NCBI GenBank assembly: GCA_023015825.1 | Contig: JALKAW010000009.1 | Span: 98,754 to 162,753 of the forward strand | Length of the DNA: 64,000 nt | Source: Flavobacteriaceae bacterium S0862 | GTDB taxonomy: Bacteria; Bacteroidota; Bacteroidia; Flavobacteriales; Flavobacteriaceae | Direction of reading: 5' to 3' | In this document: positions 24,651 through 33,385 of the stretch, in pieces | How positions within the stretch are numbered: the stretch's first letter is position 1 | Layout of the letters: every line of letters begins with the position of its first letter | Notes under the pieces: generated by a model | The model's database searches: none | Told to the model about the DNA's origin: nothing | The model's input: only the letters and a program-made list of their open reading frames with translations | Translations under genes and position numbers: made by a program

Positions 24651-26090
24651 TTAATATTTTATGCAAACATTTTTAGTCTCAGTAAAAAACCGAAGTGCTT
24701 CAAATCCGCCTTCACGACCAACTCCAGAATCTTTTACACCACCAAATGGTGTACGTAAATCTCGCATGAGCCATGTGTTTACCCAAACGATTCCTGCTTG
24801 TAATTGATTGGTCATTCTCATGGTTCGCTTTAAGTCATTAGTCCACAATGTTGCCGACAAGCCATACTTCACTTTATTTGCCATTTGTAATACTTCATCT
24901 TCATTACTAAAAGGCATAATAGTCACCACAGGACCAAAAATTTCTTCCTGATTAACGCGACATTCGTCTGTTTTAACTTCAATTATGGTTGGCTTCATAT
25001 AATACCCATTTTCATAACCATCAATGATTAATTGCTTACCTCCATAGAGTACTTTTCCACCTTCTTCTTTAGCAATGTCAATATAACTTAATACTTTCTC
25101 TAAATGTTGCTTAGACACTAAAGCACCAACCTTTGTTTTTTCATCTGAAGGATGACCTACTTTCATGTTTTTAACTCGCTGGACAAAATCGGTTTTAAAC
25201 TGATCATAAATGGATTCTTCCACAAAAATACGACTACCACACAAGCAGATTTGCCCTTGATTAGCAAATGATGAACGAACGGTTGTTTTTAGCATCTCCT
25301 CATAATCACAATCTGCAAAGATGATATTTGGATTTTTTCCTCCCAATTCTAAGGATAATTTTTTGAACATTGGTGCAGCAGTTCTAGCAATATGTGCACC
25401 TGTTGCTGTGCCTCCTGTAAACGAAATCGCCTTAATGTCTGAATGTTCTACAATAGCTTGACCTGTTGATGTGCCTAAACCATGAACAATGTTTAACACG
25501 CCTTTTGGTAAGCCTGCTTCATTACAAATTTCACCTAATAAATACGCTGTCATTGGTGTGACTTCACTCGGTTTGGCAACCACACAATTTCCAGCTGCAA
25601 TAGCTGGAGCAATTTTCCAAGTAAATAAATAGAGTGGAAGATTCCATGGTGAAATACACCCAACTACACCAATGGGCTGACGTAAGGTGTAATTTATAGC
25701 TTGCTGACCAACACTTTCGTGGCTTTCACTAGCAAATTGTGTTATCGCATTGGAAAAAAAACGAAAATTACTTGAGGCTCTTGGTATATCTACAGCCTTA
25801 GCCAACCAAACGGGTTTGCCATTGTCTTTGCTTTCTGCTTCAGCTAGCTTATCTAGATTTGCCTCAATAAGCTCAGAAACTTTAAGCATGATTCTGCTTC
25901 GCTCGTCTAAGGTGGTTTGACTCCAACCTGGAAAAGCAGCTTTTGCTGCGATGTATGCATTTTCGACATCTTCTTTTGAAGAGTTAGGTATTTGACTATA
26001 TATCTCACCGTTTGATGGATTATAGTTGTCGAGCCAATTATCTTTTATAGGATTATGAAAGTTGCCGTTTATGTAGTTTTGGATGTTCAT
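24651..26090 (-). CDS. 2-aminomuconic-6-semialdehyde dehydrogenase
   Basis: 479 residues, ALDH superfamily. Seen: SPWNLPL (oxyanion Asn150), FTGGTATG (NAD-binding loop), LELGGKN (general base Glu248) and the nucleophile in NQGQICLCGSR (Cys282). The C-terminal FGGVKDSGVGREGG is standard. Family members of this type oxidise 2-aminomuconate semialdehyde or hydroxymuconic semialdehyde; the HAAO/ACMSD/RidA neighbours favour the former. Three DUF6090 genes lie between this gene and the upstream deaminase. Confidence 0.92.
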   Translation of the reverse strand: MNIQNYINGNFHNPIKDNWLDNYNPSNGEIYSQIPNSSKEDVENAYIAAKAAFPGWSQTTLDERSRIMLKVSELIEANLDKLAEAESKDNGKPVWLAKAVDIPRASSNFRFFSNAITQFASESHESVGQQAINYTLRQPIGVVGCISPWNLPLYLFTWKIAPAIAAGNCVVAKPSEVTPMTAYLLGEICNEAGLPKGVLNIVHGLGTSTGQAIVEHSDIKAISFTGGTATGAHIARTAAPMFKKLSLELGGKNPNIIFADCDYEEMLKTTVRSSFANQGQICLCGSRIFVEESIYDQFKTDFVQRVKNMKVGHPSDEKTKVGALVSKQHLEKVLSYIDIAKEEGGKVLYGGKQLIIDGYENGYYMKPTIIEVKTDECRVNQEEIFGPVVTIMPFSNEDEVLQMANKVKYGLSATLWTNDLKRTMRMTNQLQAGIVWVNTWLMRDLRTPFGGVKDSGVGREGGFEALRFFTETKNVCIKY

Positions 26091-26109
26091 TGCACCAATT
26101 TAGTGATTA

Positions 26110-26148
26110 TTAAGAATTATTATTTTTTTGATGGGAAAATTTAATCAT
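26110..26148 (-). pseudogene. Remnant start of a lost DUF6090 gene
   Basis: On the minus strand at 26148 an ATGATTAAATTT start reads MIKFSHQKNNNS then stop. The opening MIKF matches the invariant start of the DUF6090 family, and it overlaps the stop of the preceding DUF6090 gene (26141) by the same 8-bp ATGATTAA junction seen between intact array members. I read it as the scar left when a fourth copy was deleted. Only four matching codons support it, so chance is possible. Confidence 0.4.
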
Positions 26149-26908
26149 TTTTATTGGTCATTTCGTTTTCGAGAACGACTATTATTTCGTTGAGTAACTT
26201 TAATGTTTCTAATTGATACATGTAATAGTTATCTGCACTAATCACGTAATTTTCAACTAAATTTTCGAATAGAAGAGTTTCCAATAAATTTCTGTTATCA
26301 ACATCAAAACCTGAAACTGGAAAATTAATACTTCTGGTCATCTTAATAACTTGATCTGCATTTAACCAACTGCCATGTTCTATTATATGCTTGTTTAATA
26401 TATCTTCATTTAGGTCCATTGAATTAAATTTTTCATTCAGAACATCTACCTTAGGTTTCCATGATGACAACAAGTTTCGTAATTCTACATTTTTAAATAT
26501 TCCAAGTTTTCCTGAACTTAGCAAGTCATCAAGAAATCCATTTTGAGGATAATAGGGTTCACTATTGAAGATATCATTTAGCCATGTATTAATAATATTT
26601 TCGCTCGTTGGTTTACCTTTATTTCCTGTATGATTAAGAATTTCTAATCCAGAACTTAATATCTTTTTAGTGCTAGCCATGACATTGATGAGGAGCTCTT
26701 TGTTTTTCGAAAAATCTCTGTGAATATTTTCTAAGGCACTTCTCTCTTCTAAGTTTGATTTTCGTATTTCATTCCAATTGTTAATTTGCAATGCAATAAG
26801 AATACCAATAACCACAAGGATAATCTCGCCAATGGCGTATTTAAAGTATTTGCCTGTTTTGCTTGTTTCCATAAGGTTATAGCGTATTTTTTTGAAAAAT
26901 TTAATCAT
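26141..26908 (-). CDS. DUF6090 family membrane protein (second array)
   Basis: 255 residues. Head MIKFFKKIRYNLMETSKTGK, transmembrane helix with GEIILVVIGILIAL, NNWNEIRK, then a divergent outer domain containing DDLLSSGKLGIFKNVELRNL, the family's SGK block. It ends in Lys-Asn-Asp, the C-terminus imposed by an ATGATTAA junction although no intact family member follows. It is 18 bp after the upstream member and 50 bp before the semialdehyde dehydrogenase. Confidence 0.88.
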   Translation of the reverse strand: MIKFFKKIRYNLMETSKTGKYFKYAIGEIILVVIGILIALQINNWNEIRKSNLEERSALENIHRDFSKNKELLINVMASTKKILSSGLEILNHTGNKGKPTSENIINTWLNDIFNSEPYYPQNGFLDDLLSSGKLGIFKNVELRNLLSSWKPKVDVLNEKFNSMDLNEDILNKHIIEHGSWLNADQVIKMTRSINFPVSGFDVDNRNLLETLLFENLVENYVISADNYYMYQLETLKLLNEIIVVLENEMTNKND

Positions 26909-26926
26909 TGGTTAGCCTTTCATTAT

Positions 26927-27712
26927 TTATTTTTCTAGCTCCTTTTCGATAAGTAAAATAATTGTATCTAGGACCTCTTTAACTTTTTTCCCTTTACTTG
27001 TTGATCTACCTTCAACAAGAATTGTCTGGCTGAAATTCCAACATTGATTCAAATAATTATAAAACATTTTAGATTGTAAAAGGTTCAAATCTACTTCAAC
27101 GTTACTAACATTATTGATATCATATCTCGCATTAAGTTCTGATCGCTTAAGTTTTGAAGGTAATTGTGTTAACCTTGATATTGTAGGGAAGAGATACGAG
27201 AATTTATACTCTTGTACCAGACGTTCGGTATTTTGGAAACTAATTACTTGGTCATTCCATTTAATTAAGTGTGATTTAAGTTTATCATTACTGATAATAT
27301 TCTGTTTTCCAGAATTTATCAGAGAGTTAACAATTCCTCTGGAAGGTTCAAAAGTCGAAGAACTCCAGGCGCTTGTGTTCAAGCTAAGATAAATGCTATC
27401 GACCAAACTCTTATTCACTCTTTTTTCATCAAGTATTTTAAGCAAAAACCTCATACCATCAAATATTGTTTTGTGATGGGATTGACTTTTATTAAACAGT
27501 TCACGACTTTCGAGGAATTCGCTATGAAGACTTTTTAAAGCGAGGCGTTCCTCTCGCCTCTCTTTTTTATCCTCGTTCCAATTATTAATCGAAAGCGCAA
27601 TAAGAATACCAATAACGACGAGAATTATTTCGCCAATAGCATATTTAAAGTATTTGCCCATTTTGTTTTCTGAGATTCGTGTTTTACGAATATGACGAAA
27701 GAATTTAATCAT
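26927..27712 (-). CDS. DUF6090 family membrane protein (second array)
   Basis: 261 residues with the standard head (MIKFFRHIRKTRISENKMGK), transmembrane helix and NNWNEDKKERRE. The outer domain has NSLINSGKQNIISNDKLKSH, equivalent to the NTGS/SGK block of the paralogues, and a low-hydrophobicity C-terminal region. It abuts the upstream member directly (stop at 27713, start at 27712). Inside the kynurenine operon; function unknown. Confidence 0.88.
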   Translation of the reverse strand: MIKFFRHIRKTRISENKMGKYFKYAIGEIILVVIGILIALSINNWNEDKKERREERLALKSLHSEFLESRELFNKSQSHHKTIFDGMRFLLKILDEKRVNKSLVDSIYLSLNTSAWSSSTFEPSRGIVNSLINSGKQNIISNDKLKSHLIKWNDQVISFQNTERLVQEYKFSYLFPTISRLTQLPSKLKRSELNARYDINNVSNVEVDLNLLQSKMFYNYLNQCWNFSQTILVEGRSTSKGKKVKEVLDTIILLIEKELEK

Positions 27713-28465
27713 TTACTTATTCAAATAGGTTTCAATATTAGTTTTTAAAGTATTTGAGGCCTCCTTGGCAGAATTAATCTCATGTTTATAATTCAAAAAT
27801 GAACTGAAGTATATTTTAAGCGACTCTAAAAATTCACCTTTATCTCTTAATGCATTATAATTTCTTGGGTGAAGGGTGTATATATTTGAGGCTGGATCAT
27901 CATTAATAATAAATTCTTTCCTCATATAATCTAACATATAGTTATTGAAATCCTCAACAATGCCAAGTGAAACATCTTTTGGAATTATAATAGATGTTGT
28001 ATAGAATTCACCAATTTCTGATCGTATTTTAGCATCTCTTATTAGATCTAAACCTATTGAAGAAAGTGATTCATAACCGCTAGTTTTATAATTTATATAA
28101 TTCAGAGACAAAGTCATAATACCAAAATGCCTATCAAGTGAATCATGATAGGCTTCGGTTGATTTAAGATGTTCAATTATTATATTCAAAGAATGCAAGG
28201 TATTATTAATATTTCCAATACGATTTTTACCATTTATAGTTTCATTAAATTTATTAATGTTAACATTAATGTCTGAAATAATCTCAGTGAGAACCTCTGC
28301 CTCTTGAATTTTAAGTTTTTTCTGTTCATTCCAGTTATCGATACTAAGTGCAATGAGAATACCAATTACTACCAGTATGATTTCACCTAATGCGTATATA
28401 AGGTATTTTGAAAACTTATTTTCGGAAAGGAGAGTTTGACGAACGCGCCTAAAAAATTTAATCAT
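27713..28465 (-). CDS. DUF6090 family membrane protein (second array, first gene)
   Basis: 250 residues. The head is more divergent (MIKFFRRVRQTLLSENKFSK, then YLIYALGEIILVVIGIL) but NNWNEQKK is kept. The outer domain shows SGYESLSSIGLDLIRDAKIR, the counterpart of the SGK/ELR block. It is 72 bp downstream of the RidA-family deaminase gene, the largest gap within the operon, which may carry a secondary promoter or mark the insertion border. Confidence 0.87.
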   Translation of the reverse strand: MIKFFRRVRQTLLSENKFSKYLIYALGEIILVVIGILIALSIDNWNEQKKLKIQEAEVLTEIISDINVNINKFNETINGKNRIGNINNTLHSLNIIIEHLKSTEAYHDSLDRHFGIMTLSLNYINYKTSGYESLSSIGLDLIRDAKIRSEIGEFYTTSIIIPKDVSLGIVEDFNNYMLDYMRKEFIINDDPASNIYTLHPRNYNALRDKGEFLESLKIYFSSFLNYKHEINSAKEASNTLKTNIETYLNK

Positions 28466-28537
28466 ACTTATAGCTATGCTAAAGTGATTAAGTCGCAGTC
28501 AGTTTGAGGTTGGTTATGTTAAAAATAAGTAATTTAA

Positions 28538-28942
28538 CTATAAGGGCTTGTGTGCCATGACTTTTATCTCCACAACTAAATCAGGATGCGGTAATTGGTG
28601 TACTGCTACTGTGGTTCGCGCTGGTCCTGTTTCGGCATTAAAAAACTCGGCATAGGCTTTATTATAACCAGCAAAATCATTCATGTTTACTAGAAAAGAA
28701 GTGACGTCTACCACATCGCTCATTTCGGCACCAACGCTTTTTAAGTTTTTCTCAATATTTTGCAATACTTCGCGGGTTTGCACTTCAATGTTTAATCGCT
28801 TAGTTCCCATTTCGTCAATAATATCAACGCCTGCAATAGTGTTGTCAGCACGACGAGAGCTTGTGCCTGATATAAATATAAAATCTCCAGCTCTTCTATT
28901 ATGTGGATAAGCTCCTCTTGGTGTTACGGTTTTTTCACTCAT
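28538..28942 (-). CDS. 2-aminomuconate deaminase (RidA family)
   Basis: 134 residues, YjgF/RidA fold. It starts [20 protein letters not shown] and contains [11 protein letters not shown], the trimer-forming [20 protein letters not shown] helix, and [20 protein letters not shown] with the family's substrate-binding Arg. In this operon the likely reaction is hydrolysis of 2-aminomuconate to 4-oxalocrotonate plus ammonia. The stop of the kmo gene lies 6 bp upstream. Confidence 0.9.
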   Translation of the reverse strand: MSEKTVTPRGAYPHNRRAGDFIFISGTSSRRADNTIAGVDIIDEMGTKRLNIEVQTREVLQNIEKNLKSVGAEMSDVVDVTSFLVNMNDFAGYNKAYAEFFNAETGPARTTVAVHQLPHPDLVVEIKVMAHKPL

Positions 28943-28948
28943 ACTTGG

Positions 28949-30346
28949 TTATTTTAATCCACCAATTCTATCATCTTCAAGAATGGCTTCTGTTTCTGTT
29001 TTAACTTTGTCTAAGATAGTTTTTAAATCATTATTTGTATTAAGTTCTCCATCAGCCAACATATTTAAAATTGCTTTGTCTTGCGCACGACCTATTAACA
29101 TGGCATCTCTGTAGTCAATGTTTTTATTAAAAGTAACAAGAGAATATTTTGATGAATAATCATTAGGGAAATTCTTTTCTAAAGCCATTTCAATTTTTCT
29201 CTTTTCTTGAAATATTGGATTAGCAACATGGTCTTTCATTTCATGAAAATTGTCAATGGCTAAATCTGCAATGGCATCAGTGTCTTTTTTACGTGACTTT
29301 TCGTAGGTCGTAAAAATGTCTTCCCAATTGTCTAAACCTTGGTCAAGAACTTTGTCAAATTCTACGACATCTTCAAATGAGGCATTCATACCTTGACCAT
29401 AAAAAGGCACAATAGCATGCGCTGCATCTCCCATTAATAAGGTATTCCCCTTAAAATGCCATGGTGAACATTTTACGGTTCCTAAAGGTGAAGTAGGATT
29501 TTCAAAGAAATCATCTACCAAATTTGGCATAAGTTCTAAAGCATCTGGAAATTCCTTTTGGAAAAATTCTGTTACAATTTCTGGTGTTGTTAAATTGCCA
29601 AAATGGTACTCACCTTCACTATGATGTAAAAACAAAGTGACTGTAAAACTACCATCTAAATTCGGCAATGCTATGAGCATAAATTCACCTCTTGGCCAAA
29701 TATGCAATGCATTTTTATAAGTTTTATAACCACCTTCTTTTGTTGGAAGAATGCTTAATTCTTTATAACCATGTGTTAAATAATTTTGCGAAAAACTAAA
29801 TAGGAATTTCTTTCCTAAATAGTAACTCTTTCGCATTGCTGAACCAGCGCCATCAGTGGCAATGATGATATCAGCATCTTCTACAAATTCTTCTTTGTCA
29901 TGATAATCTTTAAACAATGCAGTGGTTTTTTCAAAATCAACCGATTTACATTTTTTATTGAAATGTATGTTAACATTTTTGTGTTTTTCTGCTTCATCTA
30001 GCAGTAAAGCATTAAGTCCACCACGAGAAATGGAATTGATATACTCATGGTCTCGACCACTATAATTTGACAAAAATGTATTGCCATCTTTATCATGTAG
30101 CATTCTCCCATTCATTGGTATACAAAGTTCTTTTACTTTGTCTTCTATGCCAACCAATTTCATGGCCTTATTGCCTCTGTCAGAAAACGCCAAATTTATG
30201 GAACGTCCTGCTGAAATATCTACTTTTCGTAAATCTGGACGCATTTCGTAAACAGTGACGTTATAACCTCGTTGGCCTAAACGTAATGCGAGAAGTGAAC
30301 CACAAAGTCCTGCACCTATGATGAGAATGTTTTCTTTCTTAGCCAT
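28949..30346 (-). CDS. kmo: Kynurenine 3-monooxygenase
   Basis: 465 residues, flavin monooxygenase. FAD motif IIGAGLCGSLLALRLG near the N-terminus, the DG motif ATDGAGSAMR and the second FAD motif LLMGDAAHAIVPFYGQGMNA. It hydroxylates L-kynurenine to 3-hydroxykynurenine using NADPH and O2. Its ATG overlaps the end of kynU by 8 bp (ATGGCTAA), so the two are translationally coupled. The C-terminal membrane helix of the mitochondrial enzyme is absent, as usual in bacteria. Confidence 0.96.
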   Translation of the reverse strand: MAKKENILIIGAGLCGSLLALRLGQRGYNVTVYEMRPDLRKVDISAGRSINLAFSDRGNKAMKLVGIEDKVKELCIPMNGRMLHDKDGNTFLSNYSGRDHEYINSISRGGLNALLLDEAEKHKNVNIHFNKKCKSVDFEKTTALFKDYHDKEEFVEDADIIIATDGAGSAMRKSYYLGKKFLFSFSQNYLTHGYKELSILPTKEGGYKTYKNALHIWPRGEFMLIALPNLDGSFTVTLFLHHSEGEYHFGNLTTPEIVTEFFQKEFPDALELMPNLVDDFFENPTSPLGTVKCSPWHFKGNTLLMGDAAHAIVPFYGQGMNASFEDVVEFDKVLDQGLDNWEDIFTTYEKSRKKDTDAIADLAIDNFHEMKDHVANPIFQEKRKIEMALEKNFPNDYSSKYSLVTFNKNIDYRDAMLIGRAQDKAILNMLADGELNTNNDLKTILDKVKTETEAILEDDRIGGLK

Positions 30347-31610
30347 TTAAAATGTCTTTTAATTTTTCAACCATTCTATAAACATCTTCAAAACTGTTGT
30401 ATAAAGGCACTGGAGCACATCTTATAACATCTGGTTCTCGCCAATCTGTAATGATGTTCACCTCTGTTAGTTTTTGATGTAAACTTTTATCAGCGTCTTT
30501 AACTTGTATTGATAATTGACAACCTCGTTCGTCTGGATTTGTAGGCGTAATAATCTTTATTTTATCATTTTTCAGTTCATTAATCAAGAACTCAAAATAA
30601 CCAGTAAGTTTTTTAGACTTTTCTCTTATAGCATCCATTCCAACATTATTAAACATATCTAGCGATGCTTTAATAGCAGCCATGGATAGGATAGGAGGAT
30701 TGCTTAATTGCCAACCTTCGGCACCTGGAATTACATCAAGTGGTTGTCGCATATTAAATCGTGTCGATTTGTTATGGCTCCACCAACCTGCAAAACGCTT
30801 TAAACCTTTATTATACGCATGTTTTTCATGTACAAATAAACCAGCTAAGCTTCCAGGACCAGAGTTTAAATATTTATAAGTGCACCAAGCAGCAAAATCA
30901 ACACCTGAATCATGTAACTCAGGTTGAATATTTCCAGCACCATGAGCGAGGTCAATTCCAACCATGCAGTTTTTAGAATGACCAAGTTGTGCAATGCGTT
31001 TTATGTCGAGATATTGTCCTGTATAATAGTTAACACCTCCAATTAAAAGCAATGCTATTTCATCTCCTTGGTCTTCAAGAATATTTTCTAAATCTTCAAT
31101 TCTAATGAGTTCTTCACCTTGTCTTGGCTTCCATTCAATCAATCCTTCGTTAGCATCAAAACCATGAAACTCTAATTGTGTTTGTACAGCATATCTGTCT
31201 GATGGAAATGCATCACTTTCAATCACTATTTTATACTTGGTTTTTGTTGGTTGATAAAAGGACACCATTAACAAATGGAGATTGGTCGTTAAGGTATTCA
31301 TAATGACCACCTCAATGGGTTTTGCACCAACAATTTTTGCCATAGAATTGGTTAAATACTCATGATATGGCATCCAAGGATTTTTCGCTTCAAAGTGTCC
31401 TTCGACACCTAAATTCGCCCAATCTTCTAGTTCTTGATTTATATATGTTTTTGTTGATTTTGGCTGTAAACCGAGAGAATTTCCAGTAAAATACAACCAA
31501 TTATTTCCTTCTTTATCTTTAGGAATGTGAAATTGATTTCTATAAGAAGCAAGTGGATCATTTTGATCTTGTTGCTTAGCATATTCAAGACCTAGTTTAT
31601 AGTTGGACAA
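30339..31610 (-). CDS. kynU: Kynureninase
   Basis: 423 residues. PLP enzyme: GNSLGLQPKST, GVDFAAWCTYKYLNSGPGSL with the Schiff-base Lys246, and WWSHNKSTRF. It cleaves 3-hydroxykynurenine (or kynurenine) to 3-hydroxyanthranilate and alanine. The start is TTG at 31610 (MSNYKLGLEYAKQ): an in-frame TGA lies 24 nt upstream and no ATG intervenes, and homologues begin at about this residue. It is the first gene of the operon, and an inverted repeat abuts its start codon. Confidence 0.96.
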   Translation of the reverse strand: MSNYKLGLEYAKQQDQNDPLASYRNQFHIPKDKEGNNWLYFTGNSLGLQPKSTKTYINQELEDWANLGVEGHFEAKNPWMPYHEYLTNSMAKIVGAKPIEVVIMNTLTTNLHLLMVSFYQPTKTKYKIVIESDAFPSDRYAVQTQLEFHGFDANEGLIEWKPRQGEELIRIEDLENILEDQGDEIALLLIGGVNYYTGQYLDIKRIAQLGHSKNCMVGIDLAHGAGNIQPELHDSGVDFAAWCTYKYLNSGPGSLAGLFVHEKHAYNKGLKRFAGWWSHNKSTRFNMRQPLDVIPGAEGWQLSNPPILSMAAIKASLDMFNNVGMDAIREKSKKLTGYFEFLINELKNDKIKIITPTNPDERGCQLSIQVKDADKSLHQKLTEVNIITDWREPDVIRCAPVPLYNSFEDVYRMVEKLKDILNG

Positions 31611-31632
31611 AGTAAAATGTTTTGGTTTTACT
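31611..31632. promoter_or_regulatory. Inverted repeat adjoining the kynU start
   Basis: AGTAAAA (31611-31617) and TTTTACT (31626-31632) are perfect inverted arms with an 8-nt spacer, directly abutting the kynU TTG start codon. The position at the head of the catabolic operon suits an operator or translational hairpin; this is inference. Confidence 0.4.
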
Positions 31633-31679
31633 CAAAAATAGGAAAATTTGAAAGATTTTTCGCTTGCTTATAGCGTTAA

Positions 31680-32351
31680 TTATTCTTCTAATTTGACTTT
31701 AATATTTCTGATTAAAAGATTTCTGTCACTTGCACTTCTTTTATGGTCTTGAGCAACTTTAATACCATTATAATCACTATAGTTTTCAAAAGTATTTGAA
31801 ATGGTTGGTTCTGGAGCGTTGCCTCTCCTAAAACTCCACTCTCTAATAATATAATCGTCGTCAAAATAAATGTCGTACGCATCTCCTGGTGTATAACCGC
31901 CTTCGCTGGAATAGGTAATTATCAATTTGTTAAGCTCTTCTTGTTTCACAGGAGATGTACCTTTTTCAGGCTCCGAAATTGTTGTGCCTTCATCCCAAAC
32001 CAATTGAAATGGAATTAAAGCCCAAAACTTATCATTAATAAACCCTCTATCTGCTTTTGAGGCTATTGAATCCATACTACTTCTATTATACTCTAAAACT
32101 TCACCATTATGAGTTAATTTAATGTCATTCGTTTTAGGATTCCATACCCATGAACGACCACTGTTTGGGTCCTCTAAAGTGCCTCCAAAGGTAAATGCGA
32201 AGGTTTTTACGTTATCCCAGTTTTCATAGCCATGCGCTTTTGCAATTTTTTCAGCAACGGTTAATTCTTTAGCAATAGGTTCTTTTTTTTCTTCAGCTTG
32301 TTTACAAGCAGAAAATATAATTAAAAACGAAAGGAGGAATAACTTTTTCAT
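31680..32351 (-). CDS. Lipoprotein of unknown function
   Basis: 223 residues. Lipoprotein signal MKKLFLLSFLIIFSACKQAE (lipobox FSAC). The mature part begins with a charged linker, then AHGYENWDNVKTFAFTFGG and alternating strands (RSWVWNPKTNDIKLTHNGE, VLEYNRSS), like a half-barrel lipid-carrier (LolA/LppX-like) fold. That resemblance is weak and by eye. It is on the same strand as kynU, 69 bp upstream, and might share or precede its promoter. Confidence 0.75.
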   Translation of the reverse strand: MKKLFLLSFLIIFSACKQAEEKKEPIAKELTVAEKIAKAHGYENWDNVKTFAFTFGGTLEDPNSGRSWVWNPKTNDIKLTHNGEVLEYNRSSMDSIASKADRGFINDKFWALIPFQLVWDEGTTISEPEKGTSPVKQEELNKLIITYSSEGGYTPGDAYDIYFDDDYIIREWSFRRGNAPEPTISNTFENYSDYNGIKVAQDHKRSASDRNLLIRNIKVKLEE

Positions 32352-32430
32352 GTGGTTGGATTTTCATCAAAAATAAGAAACTAAACACAATTAATTTAGA
32401 AATCTTATTTTAGAAGCTCAATTTTAGCTA

Positions 32431-33231
32431 ATGATAACTCTTAAAAAATATTTCGAGGTTAATAAAGATACTTGGAATGAAAAAGTAAAAGTTCATGCCA
32501 AAAGTGATATGTATGATTTAGAAGCCTTTAAAAAAGGGAACTCTTCTTTAATGTCCTATGAATTAAATACTTTGGGAGATGTAAAAGGAAAATCGTTGTT
32601 GCATTTGCAATGTCATTTTGGTCAAGACACCTTAAGTTGGAGTAGGTTAGGAGCGAAGTGTGTTGGTGTGGATTTAAGTGATGAAGGTATTACATTGGCA
32701 AACAAGTTAAATGATGAATTACAACTAGATGCTGAATTTGTTTGCTGTAATGTTTTGGAAACATCTAAATACGTCAAGAAAACTTTTGATATCGTTTTTA
32801 CAAGTTATGGTGTTATTAGTTGGCTGCCAGATTTAAAACCTTGGGGTAAAATGATTGCCGAAAGACTTAAACTTGGAGGTATTTTTTATATGGTAGAATT
32901 TCACCCAATTGTGTGGATGTTTGACTATTTAGATGGCAAGCAAGAAATGAAATATGGTTATATGCAAGATGAAGTTATCTATGAAGAATATGAAGGCACT
33001 TATGCTAATAAAGATTCAAAAATGATTAGTAAAGAATATGGATGGAATCATGGATTGAGTCAGGTGATTAATGCGCTTACAGAAGCTGGCTTACGTATAG
33101 ACTATTTAAACGAACACAATGAAAGCCCATATGATATTTTACCAGATTTAGTTAAAACTGAACCTGGTATGTATGTCACTAAAGACCGATTATATCCTTT
33201 AATTTTTGAGTTGAAAGTAACTAAAATTTAA
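32431..33231 (+). CDS. Class I SAM-dependent methyltransferase
   Basis: 266 residues. Starts MITLKKYFEVNKDTWNEKVK. SAM-binding region: LLHLQCHFGQDTLSWSRLGA with VGVDLSDEGITLANKL, then VFTSYGVISWLPDLKPWGKM and LKLGGIFYMVEFHP. The motif I loop reads H-L-Q-C-H-F-G-Q instead of E-x-G-x-G-x-G, as in many family members annotated only as methyltransferase. Substrate unknown. Single gene, divergent from the lipoprotein gene. Confidence 0.88.
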   Translation: MITLKKYFEVNKDTWNEKVKVHAKSDMYDLEAFKKGNSSLMSYELNTLGDVKGKSLLHLQCHFGQDTLSWSRLGAKCVGVDLSDEGITLANKLNDELQLDAEFVCCNVLETSKYVKKTFDIVFTSYGVISWLPDLKPWGKMIAERLKLGGIFYMVEFHPIVWMFDYLDGKQEMKYGYMQDEVIYEEYEGTYANKDSKMISKEYGWNHGLSQVINALTEAGLRIDYLNEHNESPYDILPDLVKTEPGMYVTKDRLYPLIFELKVTKI

Positions 33232-33296
33232 TAAGTTAGTTTAATGTGTTTATGTATGATTTCGTTGCGTGTTGAGCAAATAATTTCGTAAGTAAG

Positions 33297-33328
33297 CGAG
33301 TACTAGCAATTACGAGTACTAGCAATTA
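33297..33328 (+). repeat. Two perfect 16-bp tandem repeats
   Basis: CGAGTACTAGCAATTA occurs twice head to tail (33297-33312 and 33313-33328) in the 154-bp gap between the methyltransferase and the PD40 gene. Nothing else coding is visible in this gap. Confidence 0.9.
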
Positions 33329-33341
33329 ATTATACACGGTG

Positions 33342-33355
33342 TTGGCAGTAGTTAT
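33342..33355 (+). repeat. Left arm of imperfect inverted repeat flanking the PD40 gene
   Basis: TTGGCAGTAGTTAT pairs with the reverse complement of 34266-34279 (TTGGCAGTAATTAA) at 12 of 14 positions. The two arms bracket the single gene 33386-34225, as in a small cassette or transposon-like unit. Confidence 0.5.
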
Positions 33356-33385
33356 TTATTATTTAATTTCATTTTAGATAAATAG

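Noticed and set aside
33297..33328. Possible CRISPR repeats
   Set aside because: Only two directly adjoining 16-bp copies with no spacers and no cas genes nearby.
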